From Ophiostoma sp. CBS 140.51 (lineage: Eukaryota > Ascomycota > Sordariomycetes > Ophiostomatales > Ophiostomataceae), in the NCBI GenBank assembly GCA_029298735.1, contig JANSLP010000458.1:1-21339 (forward strand): a stretch of 21,339 nt of DNA, read 5' to 3'. Below, in pieces: positions 9,628 through 18,515 of this stretch. The notes beneath the pieces were generated by a model. It made no database searches and was not told the DNA's origin. It was given only the letters and a program-made list of their open reading frames with translations. Each line of letters starts with the position of its first letter. The stretch's first letter is position 1. The position numbers and the translations under genes were made by a program.

Positions 9628-11064
9628 TCACTTCTTGCTCTCGGCCCGGTGTTGCACACCGGGCGTGTTCTTCCACTCGCCGCTCTTAATCTGGGCAACA
9701 AGGTCGACTAGCACGTCACCGGCCCAGTCGAAGTCGTCGAGGTCAAGATAGACCTGGCTGCTGAGCCGCACCCAGGGCTGGCCCTCGTAGTAGGTGATGC
9801 GGAAGTACGAGTCGTACTTTTGATACGAGTACTCGGTCAACCAGCCCAGCATGGTCTCGAACTGGTCGAGGGGCACGGCCTCGACATCGCCGCCATCGTC
9901 GTTGCCGTTGACCACCTTGAAGGGCAGGCGCACATTGTTGAGGCAGCACTTGCGGATGTTGCTCTTGGGGTTGTCCATGACCTCTGTGCCGAGCTTGGCC
10001 GCCACACGATCGCTGCCCTTTTGCACAAGGTCAATGCAATAGTCCCGGATGGCCTTCTCGCCACCGCACACCTCCTCACGGAACTTGACAGCCTCGGGGA
10101 CCGACAACCAGGGGCTGTAGTCGAGCGTGCCGACCTCGGCAAACAGTTCTGTGAAGTAGGTATCGGGCGGCGGGTTCGACGAGTTTGAGAGTGCGGCCAG
10201 TGCCTCCTCCGACTGGTCTCCGCGCTTACCCGGCAGCTGGTACCCCCACGACGTCGGCAGACTTGACCCGAGATAGTGCTGATTCCGGAAGGGCACATAG
10301 AGCATGGCACACCCGCGGGGCACAAACAGCCACTTGTGCAGGTTCGACACGAAGAAGTCAGGCGAGACGTCCGGGTTGCCTAGGTGGGTTAGGTCAATGT
10401 GGCCAATGGCGTGGGCAGCGTCAATCAGCGACAGAATGCCGAGCTCGCGGCACACGGCTGTCAAGCGCTCCCAGGGTAAGAGGACACCAGGCGCCGAGAC
10501 AATGGTGTCAAAGATGGCCATGCGGACTTTAAGCCCTCGGGCGGTGGCGGCCGAATAGGTGTCGCGCAGCTTCTGGACGAGGCTGTCGTCGTCGTCCTTG
10601 GGGAACGAGACGTGGATCTCGACAGGGTGCAGCCGGCCGCCCTGGGCCAGGTCTTGTAGCGTCTTGTCGCAGGACCCGTAGATGGGCGTGAGATAGAGGA
10701 CGGCATCACCGTTGTCCGGGCTCGGGGCAGACCACTGCGGGGACAGATTGCGCAGCACAATGTTGACGCCAGTCGTGGCATTGGCCACAAGCACAAGCTC
10801 GTTGAGATGGACATTGTCGCCCAGCAGCGGCTTGAAGGCAGCGCGGGCCTTCTTCACCAACTTGGGGCTGTCGAGGCGCTTGTGAATTTCGGCGCGGGCC
10901 TCGTGGTCGGCCAAGTGCTGGGCGCGGGCGGTGCCGACGGCCGTCGGGTAGGTGCCATAGGAGCCGTGGTTGAGGTTGCGGTAGGTGGGCGCAAAGGGGA
11001 AGAGGGCGCGCATGGGCTTGCCAAAGGGGACCTGGCCGGTCGAAGCAGCGTCGGTGGAACCCAT
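9628..11064 (-). CDS. PLP-dependent class V aminotransferase-fold enzyme (Egt2 / isopenicillin N epimerase-like), 478 aa
   Basis: Single-exon gene for a fold-type I pyridoxal-phosphate enzyme of the aminotransferase class V family. Hallmarks: N-terminal LNHGSYGTYP (31-40) as in isopenicillin N epimerase and hercynylcysteine sulfoxide lyase, VANATTGVN (93-101) in the cofactor phosphate region, the cofactor aspartate D215 in LIDAAHAIGH, and the Schiff-base lysine K244 in SNLHKW. The first in-frame ATG is at 11064; the frame stays open upstream to 11199 but has no earlier ATG. Length is close to the 473 aa I recall for the Neurospora ergothioneine C-S lyase Egt2, which cleaves hercynylcysteine sulfoxide to ergothioneine. 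That is my preferred role, but a cysteine-desulfurase-like or uncharacterised lyase is possible, and no Egt1 gene is nearby. There is no clear targeting signal, so it is probably cytosolic. Confidence 0.9.
   Translation of the reverse strand: MGSTDAASTGQVPFGKPMRALFPFAPTYRNLNHGSYGTYPTAVGTARAQHLADHEARAEIHKRLDSPKLVKKARAAFKPLLGDNVHLNELVLVANATTGVNIVLRNLSPQWSAPSPDNGDAVLYLTPIYGSCDKTLQDLAQGGRLHPVEIHVSFPKDDDDSLVQKLRDTYSAATARGLKVRMAIFDTIVSAPGVLLPWERLTAVCRELGILSLIDAAHAIGHIDLTHLGNPDVSPDFFVSNLHKWLFVPRGCAMLYVPFRNQHYLGSSLPTSWGYQLPGKRGDQSEEALAALSNSSNPPPDTYFTELFAEVGTLDYSPWLSVPEAVKFREEVCGGEKAIRDYCIDLVQKGSDRVAAKLGTEVMDNPKSNIRKCCLNNVRLPFKVVNGNDDGGDVEAVPLDQFETMLGWLTEYSYQKYDSYFRITYYEGQPWVRLSSQVYLDLDDFDWAGDVLVDLVAQIKSGEWKNTPGVQHRAESKK
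9644..9664. repeat. perfect 9-bp inverted repeat inside the PLP-enzyme 3' coding end
   Basis: GCCCGGTGT at 9644-9652 and ACACCGGGC at 9656-9664 are perfect reverse complements around a TGC loop. In the minus-strand mRNA this makes a very stable GC-rich hairpin that covers the codons just before the final five, about 14 nt upstream of the stop. Confidence 0.8.
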
Positions 11065-13350
11065 GATGATAGTGTGAGTGGGATTATGAGGAGGCGTTGT
11101 TGGAGAGGAGATGTTGATGAGAAAGAGGGTTGAGAAGAGAAGACGCCAGAAGTGTGGACTTGTTCTAGGTCCTCTTTTTTGCTTGCCTTTTCTCTTCAAC
11201 TTGTTTGGTCCGGCCGACGAAGAGGTCCAATATATGTTGACCTGTCAAAGGGAGAGCTGAGCTTTATCAACAGCTGTGACGCATCGATAGGGATGTGCGT
11301 CGTTCGTTTTAAAGTAAAAAAGGTTCCCAATCGACCTCTTTAAACCCACATCCAAGCTATTGTATATTTGGGCTTGGCGTCGTTGAAAACTACCGCAACA
11401 GGAAGCTCGAAAGAATTAGATCACTTTCAAACAGTGGCTGTCAACCTCGCGGCCCGCGTTTTCCTTCCTTTGCTTCTGTTTCTTTTCGAAAAGCTGAATC
11501 CTTCCCGCCTGAACGATACCGGCCGATGCAGCCAACATTGGGAAATATGCGCCCAGATGCGGCTAACAGCGGTTTCCCCTCTTTTCTTGTCCGAACGAAC
11601 TACGACATTACTTTTGCGTGAATCGGGCCTCTGTTTCTTGCTGTTAATCTTCTCGATGAGTCAAGATCTGGACTTTTGACAAGCGGCAGGCAAAGCCGCC
11701 CAAACCGCCCTGTGTTTTCCCCACAGCTGTAGCAGCTCCTCTCTTTTCTCCGATAATAGTTTGTTTCGTCTTGTTTCGCTTTGATTTCTCACACTGTCAA
11801 TTTGTTCGTTTCTGCCGCTATTGACGAACGATTGACGATTAACCTCTTTCAGTGATCCTTTCACAAAAGTCCCAGTTATTCCATACTGTTTATCTCCTTC
11901 CCTCCTCGCTTCTCCTTTTTCTCAGAGTGGCGCCCTGTCACACGCGCCCTTTTCTTGACAGGTGCCCAGGCAAGCGGTTCGAAGCGTGAAATGTGCCAAA
12001 CGAGAACAAAAAACGCCCGACAGCCGCAGAAGGAAGATATGCAATGATATGCAATGCACGAACGCACATACCAATCCGAGAATCTGCCAAAGAGGTGCAG
12101 AGCTCAGAGATATTGCAAAAATTCTGCAGAGATATCAGCGGAGTCACATCCTAGCCAAGACCAGTCATAGATATCGTTGACTTTCAAAACTCCGTCTTCC
12201 CAATACTCAGTAACCTCCCACCTCCCACTTAGTTTCTATTCTCTCCTTCAGAAAATCTTAGCTTAGATCTCATTTTCTCTGTTTCTCTTCTCGAACGCCA
12301 AGAGATAATTTTTATAGATGATAAACGTCCAACATAACGACACTCTTGGCAATACAAAACTTCGAGTGAGGATTGAATACACCGTTGAACATAACGGTAA
12401 GGCAAGCATAAAGTTCTGACTTGCATGTAAACCGAAGATGAGCCGGTCAGTTGAATAAGATGTTGCTGCAAGATTCGGCTGTTGGTTTCAGTTTCAATGC
12501 TCTCCATACTCCTCATGATCTCGCTTTAGCTGAGCGACGATATCGGGCCAGGAGAGGGAATGAAGAAGCAAAGTACGGCATCTCTCGGGTTTTAGCATCA
12601 TGAAGCAAAATAAAACCGATTGTAGCCATCATCGTCAAAGAGAGTGATACAAAAGAGGAAACGAGTGGTGCCAGCTGCTAGTTTATATAATCAATCCGTG
12701 AGAGAACGAAGGATTCAAAGATATTACAAAAGCAAGATGGATTCACCACAAACTGCACCACAAAGGGTCTCGGTGTGTCTGCAAAGGATCAACCGCACGG
12801 TTACTGTACGAGACAAAACGCCCTCAGGTTTTGTGCCTTGCGTCTGTGTTTACTCCTCAGCCCATATCGTGACACTTATCATGGGTTGGGCTCCTACAGT
12901 CATTTTCAAATGTTGTACAGAGCACACAATGAATAGATCACGATAAGTCACGCAGGGTTTCGTTTTTATTTCGTGCCTGGGTCTCAAATCAGCCCCGGAG
13001 AATAGAGGAACACTTAAAGGTCCTGTGAAGCCTAGAGAAACACTCCGTGGGGTGTCTCTGTGGACGAACTTCAAAGCCCAAAAATGAAGCTGCGATTTTT
13101 GTTCGTGTGTTCATATTCTCCTCAAGAGTTCCAACCCACCATCTCAAAGAGAACGCATATATACATATATGACCTCGTATTAAAACATAGTGCGAAATAC
13201 TTTTAAGGTTTTCAATGTTAAACAACCAAGCTTCGTCAACAACTTACAACACTGTCGTTGCGTGATATGTTCTCTTCTTTTCTCTTTTGTGGCTTTCTCT
13301 CATAACCTTCAACACCCCAAATTATCTACGAGGAGGCTTGTGGAATGAAT
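11065..13350. other. gene-free stretch: promoter side of the PLP-enzyme gene and AT-rich spacer
   Basis: The first several hundred bases must contain the promoter and leader of the minus-strand PLP enzyme. On that strand the leader is A-rich, and pyrimidine-rich on the plus strand. Beyond 11700 the DNA is lower in GC, with short tandem repeats and ATATATACATATAT near 13158. All open frames over 60 codons here either start without ATG or show no codon bias, and none has recognisable motifs. I looked for tRNA T-loops, 5S rRNA and transposon relics and found none I could support. Confidence 0.5.
12036..12055. repeat. two tandem GATATGCAAT units
   Basis: The 10-bp unit GATATGCAAT is directly duplicated, followed by a partial third start. 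It lies in the gene-free spacer and has no assigned function. Confidence 0.6.
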
Positions 13351-15160
13351 AAAGGAGAGAAAGAAGTCTAGACCCCCGGCCACGAAGATAAACGTTTTCC
13401 AACGGCACGGAAGAGCTCCCGAGCGGACGGGAATGGGGCGAACAACACGTCGTGTCCTAATATGGGCAAGCGTTTCTTCGCTGAAAATGAAAACGAGCCC
13501 CGTCCACTTCCCCCTATTTTACACGACTTCTCCCTAATTAATGTTTGGGACGCGTCGTTCAAAGGACCAGTGCACGAAAAACGACGTAATTACCAAGTTG
13601 GGCGCCATCCTTGGGCCACACAACGTGCCATTGCCGACGCCATCTCTTCTTTACGAGAAAATCCATCGAACCAAAAGAAAACGGTGGACACGCCCTAGAT
13701 TAAGGTTACAATTTCCTGCATGCTCTCCCGTATTACAATGCCAACGGAAGGCGTCAGCCAGGCAAGGGGGCCAGTGTGAAGTGAGATTGAGGCGGTAATA
13801 ATAATGAGAAGAAAAGAGAAAAAAAAGATAGAGCAAAAAACAAAGGAAAAGAAACGCGGGAAATGACGACAAAAAGGCAGTAAAAGACAGGGGCCGTAGT
13901 GGGCCACGCAAGACGATATCTCGAGATTCTTCCATCAAATTCGTGTGAAAGGTAATTCATCTTCTCTTCCCACGTACTGATTCATGGTATCTTCAAGACC
14001 GCATCTGCCGGAGCCGTCTTCAACCAACTGTCGTCCATCTCAAATTGAGTCTGTTTTTGGTGGAAGCGCTGATCGAGAGCCTTGAGATGTGGTTGGAGGC
14101 AGTCGCAGTCGCACGCAGTTCAGGCAGTCTCGAAAAGACCCCCACCAAAAGGAACACCAAAAAGAACACCAAAAACGGACACAATGACGCGCACCCACCC
14201 CTTTTCCTTCTTTCCCTGGCTGTTAGCTCGCCTTTGGCCCTTGTCATCTCCACTCTTTTTTGCTCGTGTCGAGTTTGCAGGTCCTTCCTTCCATTTCGTG
14301 TGGTATCGACTCTTTCATCAATTTTATGCTGTTTTCTTTTCTTCAGATGGCAGGAACAATGCGGAAAGCGCAAAAGTTCGGATTGAATCGCTCTTTCTCG
14401 CATCTCTTCTCGGATACGATCAACACTGTGCCTTCCACTTGCAACACACCGTTGCGTGAGGAGAGGAAGGCGCGAGGGGGATTCGTATTCTTTCATGCGC
14501 CGTACATGCCTCCTCGCACCTTCCCCTCACATAGCTGTTGGGACACTCGGTGACATGTGCATGTGATGTTCGTGCCTCTTCTCTGCGTTCTTTCCTTGAA
14601 CTTGACGTGCTTGATGTGTGGTGGCTTTAAGCACTGGCAGCGACGACTGGCGCAATCGCCTCCTTCACGCGACAGTTGTTTTGTAACGTGTAAATGATTC
14701 TTCAAAACTACATATGTCCATCTCCAGTATCCTCGTCGTCCTCGTACTTCGTACTCAACCCCTATTGTAGTGCCTTGAAGTCGCCTCCTCAAATTTTCGA
14801 GATTCGCGCTGACTGGTATCTTATCGCTGGTTTTCCCTATCCGTGTAGTGCCCAGATTCCAGTGCCAAGTAGTGGGTACATCTCCTACGCTTAGTGTCTA
14901 GCCTTGAGTCAAAGTACTCACACTCATGCACGCCGCTCTTGGTTGCTGTGTCTGATTGATTACATAGGACATTTAGGGGGTATTAGCGAGGGACCCAGAA
15001 AAACTGGGGATCGCCCACCACCAGGGAACAACTTCTTGGCAGCGACTGCCCAGTTGGAGGCCAGTACACGCCAATCCACCAGTCGCACCTTTCTTTTTTC
15101 CTGACAGAGGCCACTTCCTCGAACAAGGGTGCCCAATACGTTTGCATCGATACGGTTCTT
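13351..15160. other. gene-poor spacer upstream of the fucosyltransferase-like gene
   Basis: Apart from the weak 78-aa candidate at 13462-13698, nothing here is convincing. There is a purine-rich block at 13800-13860 (GAAAAGAGAAAAAAAAG type), a short array of AAGAACACCAAA-like units near 14145-14178, and small ATG frames at 14347 (plus, 68 codons) and 14496 (minus, 158 codons). The minus frame's apparent membrane segment comes from the low-complexity array. No RNA gene was recognised. The right end probably carries the distal promoter of the gene at 15674. Confidence 0.45.
13462..13698 (+). CDS. candidate small ORF, 78 aa, unsupported
   Basis: ATG at 13462 to TAG at 13696-13698 encodes a 78-aa basic soluble peptide (starts MGKRFFAENENEPRPL) with a balanced amino acid composition. 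I recognise no domain, signal peptide or membrane segment. Third positions are not GC-biased, unlike the confident genes in this window, and the local A/T content is high. It sits alone in a 4.6-kb gene-free interval. It is reported as a candidate only; a chance open frame is the more likely reading. Confidence 0.15.
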   Translation: MGKRFFAENENEPRPLPPILHDFSLINVWDASFKGPVHEKRRNYQVGRHPWATQRAIADAISSLRENPSNQKKTVDTP

Positions 15161-15174
15161 TTGTCTGGCAACTG

Positions 15175-15647
15175 CTTTCTGCTTTCTTCCTTTTCTTGTT
15201 CTCTCTTCTTTTTGCCCTCTCCTTTTCCCTCTCTCCTCACCCCCTTTCGCATCTGCTATCGACATTGTTCGTGCCGAGATCTCTTGCTGCCCATCCCATT
15301 TTTGGCCTCCTTTCTTGCCAGCCTTCTCATCTTGCATCTTTCTCCATTTTCGACGTCTCCCTTTATCCACCTTTTTCTCTTTTCGACGCTCCTCCTTTTT
15401 TCGTGTCCTCCCTTTCTTCGGCACCCTCCGCTTCTCCTTTCAACTCTTCGAGCCGTCCTCTTTGTTTCTGCAGCTTTCCAACAGCCGCGCGCGCATAGCA
15501 CGATTCGCTTCGTTTCGTCCCGACACTCGCTCTTCTGTAACACCAACGACCAACGGCCAACACTCGCATTTCGTTTCGTTTCATCCGGTCTTCTTCTTCG
15601 ATCCCCACCTCGAACTCTCCTCGACTTCCTCTCCTCTCCTCCCGCAA
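15175..15647 (+). promoter_or_regulatory. strongly pyrimidine-rich promoter/leader of the fucosyltransferase-like gene
   Basis: Nearly 500 bases on the plus strand are dominated by C and T, with long runs such as TTCTCTCTTCTTTTTG, up to a short distance before the start codon. CT-rich tracts on the sense strand upstream of the start site are typical of well-expressed ascomycete genes. The region has no ATG in the frame that reaches the main start and holds only CTG/GTG-initiated open frames, so I treat it as promoter plus 5' leader, not as an N-terminal coding extension. Confidence 0.65.
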
Positions 15648-15671
15648 ATGTTCATGCTCACAACACCGTAA
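15648..15671 (+). promoter_or_regulatory. seven-codon upstream ORF ending 2 nt before the main start
   Basis: ATG at 15648 opens a frame MFMLTTP that stops with TAA at 15669-15671; the main ATG is at 15674. A second ATG (15654) lies within the same small frame. The uORF start has C at -3, a weak context, while the main ATG has A at -3, so leaky scanning or immediate reinitiation could both supply the main protein. Confidence 0.5.
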
Positions 15672-15673
15672 TC

Positions 15674-17092
15674 ATGTTCAATCGTCGATCCGGTCTCGCG
15701 ACCTCCCTTCTCCTCGCCCTCCTCCTTATCTGGAGCTTCAAACTCCTGCCATTGGGCGAATACCAAAACTACCCCAGCGATGCCTGGAACTCGGCAAAGG
15801 AGTCCATCACCGACGTCGTCGGCGGTGGCAGCAGCGGTGACGACAAGACCGCGGGCACCAAGCACATCCAGGACTACTTTGATCAGGTCTTTGGCGCCGA
15901 GAAGCCGCCCATCTTCCCCTTCACCGAGGTCCGCGCCGCCTGCAACGCCGCCAACTGGGAAGAGAACGAGGCCTACATCAACTGCGTCGCCATCACCGCC
16001 GGCATGACCTCCATCATGTCCCAGGTCAAGGTCTGCTTCAAGATGGCCATTGAGTCGGGCTCCCACCTGATGCTGCCCACCATGCCTCTGCGCGACTCCC
16101 ACGATCTGCTCGAGTTCAACTTTTTCAATGGCGACGCCTACATGCCCTACGACAAGTGGTACGATGCCGACCACCTGCGCGAGCAAATGGCCGAGGCCTG
16201 CCCGCAGATGAAGATTATCCACCCCGACGACATCAACCCAGACAAGGGCGGCCAGCTTGCCGTCCGCCGCAAGTTTGAGGTTCTGTGCTCCGATGCACCC
16301 TTTTACCAAAAGTTCCACTCCTACTTCTGGGTCGGCCGCCCCTGGAAGATTTTCTTCAACGAGCAGTTTAAGATCAAGATGGACCGCCTGGCCGAGGAGG
16401 AGGCCAAGATGGAGACTCCGCCCGTCGAGAACGGCGGTATTACCTTGGTGGACGTTGACTCCGAGTTCATGGTGTTCCGCGTCACCGACGACCCCACACA
16501 ACGTGATTTGAGGCTGTGGACCGAGCTCTCGCACCTTATCCGCTTCCGCGAAGACGTCCGCACCGTCATCCACCGCATCGTCGAGCGCCTGCCCAACGCC
16601 GGCAACTACATGGGCGTCCACTTCCGCGCCGAGAACGACAGCATCTGGTCCTCCGCCGAGCACCAGCTAGGCGTCGACCTCGACGCGCTCGACCGCGCCT
16701 GGGACAAGTTTGGCAACTTTGGTGAAGAGAAGCCGCCCGTATTTTTGGCCTGTGGCGACCAGGAGCAAATCGAAATGTTCAAAAAGGCAGCCGCTGAGCG
16801 CGGCTGGACCACCATCCACAAGTGGGACTTGGCCAAGCAGAACGACGACACCGAGACGGCGGGTCTGATCGACAAGATGGCGTTTGATTTCCAAGGTGCC
16901 ATTGACATGGGCATCATGGTGAAGAGCCGCTTCTTCATGGGTGTGCAGGGCAGTGCGTTCTCGTCGACAGTCGGCAATCACCGCGACGTCACAGGACGGT
17001 ACCGCGGCAGCTCCTTTGACGTTCCCGATGATGGCGCGCGCACGCACCTCTTCAACGACATGGACGCGACCGAGTATGCTTGTTGTCTGTAG
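15674..17092 (+). CDS. O-fucosyltransferase-like type II membrane protein, 472 aa
   Basis: Likely Golgi or ER lumenal glycosyltransferase of the GDP-fucose O-fucosyltransferase-like superfamily. Residues 1-6 are short and basic (MFNRRS); about 7-27 form one hydrophobic segment (GLATSLLLALLLIWSFKLLPL), i.e. a signal anchor, followed by a Gly/Ser stem. The catalytic part carries CVAITAGMTSIMSQVKVC near 115, LMLPTMPLRDSHDLLEFN, the donor-binding motif GVHFRAE at 314-320 (H316, R318, E320), VFLACGD, and FMGVQGSAFSSTVGNHR near the C-terminus, matching the three conserved blocks of this superfamily. It is a single exon, starts at the first in-frame ATG and ends with a cysteine pair (ACCL). Such proteins are widespread in ascomycetes, but their acceptor is largely unknown, so fucose transfer is inferred from the fold and not proven. 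Confidence 0.88.
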   Translation: MFNRRSGLATSLLLALLLIWSFKLLPLGEYQNYPSDAWNSAKESITDVVGGGSSGDDKTAGTKHIQDYFDQVFGAEKPPIFPFTEVRAACNAANWEENEAYINCVAITAGMTSIMSQVKVCFKMAIESGSHLMLPTMPLRDSHDLLEFNFFNGDAYMPYDKWYDADHLREQMAEACPQMKIIHPDDINPDKGGQLAVRRKFEVLCSDAPFYQKFHSYFWVGRPWKIFFNEQFKIKMDRLAEEEAKMETPPVENGGITLVDVDSEFMVFRVTDDPTQRDLRLWTELSHLIRFREDVRTVIHRIVERLPNAGNYMGVHFRAENDSIWSSAEHQLGVDLDALDRAWDKFGNFGEEKPPVFLACGDQEQIEMFKKAAAERGWTTIHKWDLAKQNDDTETAGLIDKMAFDFQGAIDMGIMVKSRFFMGVQGSAFSSTVGNHRDVTGRYRGSSFDVPDDGARTHLFNDMDATEYACCL

Positions 17093-17392
17093 GCCACTCT
17101 TTTTCGTCTCTACAATTTTCGTCTTTACGTCTTATGAGATTGTTTTCTGAGCAATCAGATCAATCAGCCGCTCGTTAAAACACAACAACACATCATGGAT
17201 ACAAAAAGCGTGCCTTTTGGATAAAGGCAAACGCTCGGAAAACATTGGTTCACTTGCTGGACTACGACTACTTGGTTTTAATACTGGATACTGTAACTTT
17301 TAAATTTTTGGTTTACTTCGTTTGGGGGCGCCTTTCTCCTTTGTCTTTTTTTTCTGTTTGGCGTTACAAGACCGGATTTTGTCTTGGGTCTA

Positions 17393-17419
17393 GAGAGCTT
17401 CCCTATTGAGAAAGCTCTC
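17393..17419. repeat. inverted repeat, 8-bp arms, 11-nt loop, followed by a T-rich run
   Basis: GAGAGCTT at 17393-17400 pairs with AAGCTCTC at 17412-17419, and GGTTTTTGTTTACT follows. It lies about 300 nt downstream of the fucosyltransferase-like stop codon, so it may be part of its 3' UTR or its transcription end. Confidence 0.5.
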
Positions 17420-18478
17420 CCTGTGGTTTTTGTTTACTCTTGTCTTTTCTTTTCCTTTTAATCTCTATTACCTTAGATCTCTCTCCGCGAACACTACATC
17501 GCCGTCTCTCTTCTCCGTAGTAGAGGATGGACTTAAGGGCGAGTGGTTTCTTTAAAATTCAATCTCACTCGAAAGAAAATCAATGTTAAAAAGTGTTGAA
17601 ATTCGCGATATCATAAAGTCGTCTATAAGTTATACAGTCGTGAAAATACAAGTACAAATGTTACAGATATTGGTAGAGTTATACAAAGAAAAACAGTAGT
17701 AGAGCAGGCCATGCTGAGATGTAGTGATGTGAACAATAAAAATACATGTTGAATATATGTGAAAAGAAAGCAATAGAAGAGGAAAATATGCTGATAGACT
17801 CCGTAGAGATGATGGCTTTTGTCGTAGACGGAAAAGCAGGTTAAGCTATGAAAACAGAACCAAGAGGGAAAAATGCAATAAAATAAACAGAAAGCGCTCA
17901 CGACGCTATGTAGAGATACAGGTACCAAAATAAAACAAAAAGACAAAAGACAAACAAAGACAAAGGAAATAGTGCAAGCCCAGTATGCTGCATGAGCTTT
18001 GTTGCGGGTTCGATAAGAGTATAACATCTTACAGCACGTCACCGACGGACGCTCAACGACAAGCAATGATGTCTCTTTTTGGTGCTCCGGTGTGGGTGGA
18101 AGAGAAGGAAGGTAGAAAGGTGAGGAGTCAACGGCAGCCACTTCAAGGAGCTCAAAGTTGAGATAGACTCAACCGAGCACGCCAAGAGGGCTGTACCGTC
18201 TGACACTCTTTCTTTCTCGTTCCTCTCCTTCTCCATCCCCACGACCTTGTTTTCATAGTTCCTTGAATATGCTTTTTTTAAATTTGTTTTTGTTTGAAAG
18301 TATCTCCACATAATGAAGGCCAGTCCGTTGTATAACCAGTCGCAGGAGTAAAACCATCTAGTTCTACTCTCTCGACCACGGCAGGACTTGCTGCGAGCCG
18401 TCGTGAAGTCTTTTGTTTTTATGGGTGCTTTCAAAGAACTCAAGGTGGGAGGAGAAACCAGGTATCATCTGGGTTGCT

Positions 18479-18502
18479 GTCGTCGTTGTTGTCGTCATTG
18501 TC
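18479..18502. repeat. imperfect GTC/GTT trinucleotide repeat
   Basis: A short imperfect run of GTC and GTT units lies just downstream (in the minus sense) of the orphan gene's stop codon. On the minus strand it reads GAC/AAC codons, giving an Asp/Asn-rich stretch in the frame shifted by one base from the annotated gene. Confidence 0.6.
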
Positions 18503-18515
18503 GGCTGTGTCGTCT

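Larger units (their letters stand above)
17093..18515. other. convergent 3' intergenic region without a gene
   Basis: This 1.4-kb stretch lies between two convergent stop codons. The left part is T-rich and the right part (17550-18000) is A-rich on the plus strand, as expected for 3' UTRs of both genes. A 172-codon minus frame at 17623-18141 looks strongly hydrophobic, but only because of T-rich codons, and it begins with GTG. I see no tRNA or other RNA gene. Confidence 0.5.

Noticed and set aside
11970..11990. GGTTCGAA tRNA T-loop-like sequence (also GGTTCGAT near 18007)
   Set aside because: The flanking bases do not form a T-stem, and no matching anticodon, D arm or acceptor stem is found at the correct distance.
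12644..12946. 100-codon plus frame in the AT-rich spacer
   Set aside because: It begins with GTG and has no codon bias or motif.
14020..14496. 158-codon minus-strand ATG frame with a basic N-terminal half and one apparent membrane segment
   Set aside because: The membrane segment is encoded by a low-complexity AAGAACACCAAA-like array. Codon bias is absent and no family is recognised.
14260..14553. plus-strand frame with internal ATG at 14347 right after a TTCTTTTCTTCAG acceptor-like site
   Set aside because: The only nearby donor (14303) would give a 44-nt intron, and the 68-residue product has no recognisable features.
15161..15673. Possible 171-residue N-terminal extension of the fucosyltransferase-like protein
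   Set aside because: The frame has no ATG before 15674. The sequence is CT-rich low complexity, and the ATG at 15674 gives a proper signal anchor directly at the N-terminus.
17623..18141. 172-codon minus-strand frame that looks like a multi-pass membrane protein
   Set aside because: It starts with GTG, not ATG. Its hydrophobicity comes from T-rich codons in AT-rich 3' UTR-like DNA. There are no loops or motifs of a known family and no GC-biased third positions.
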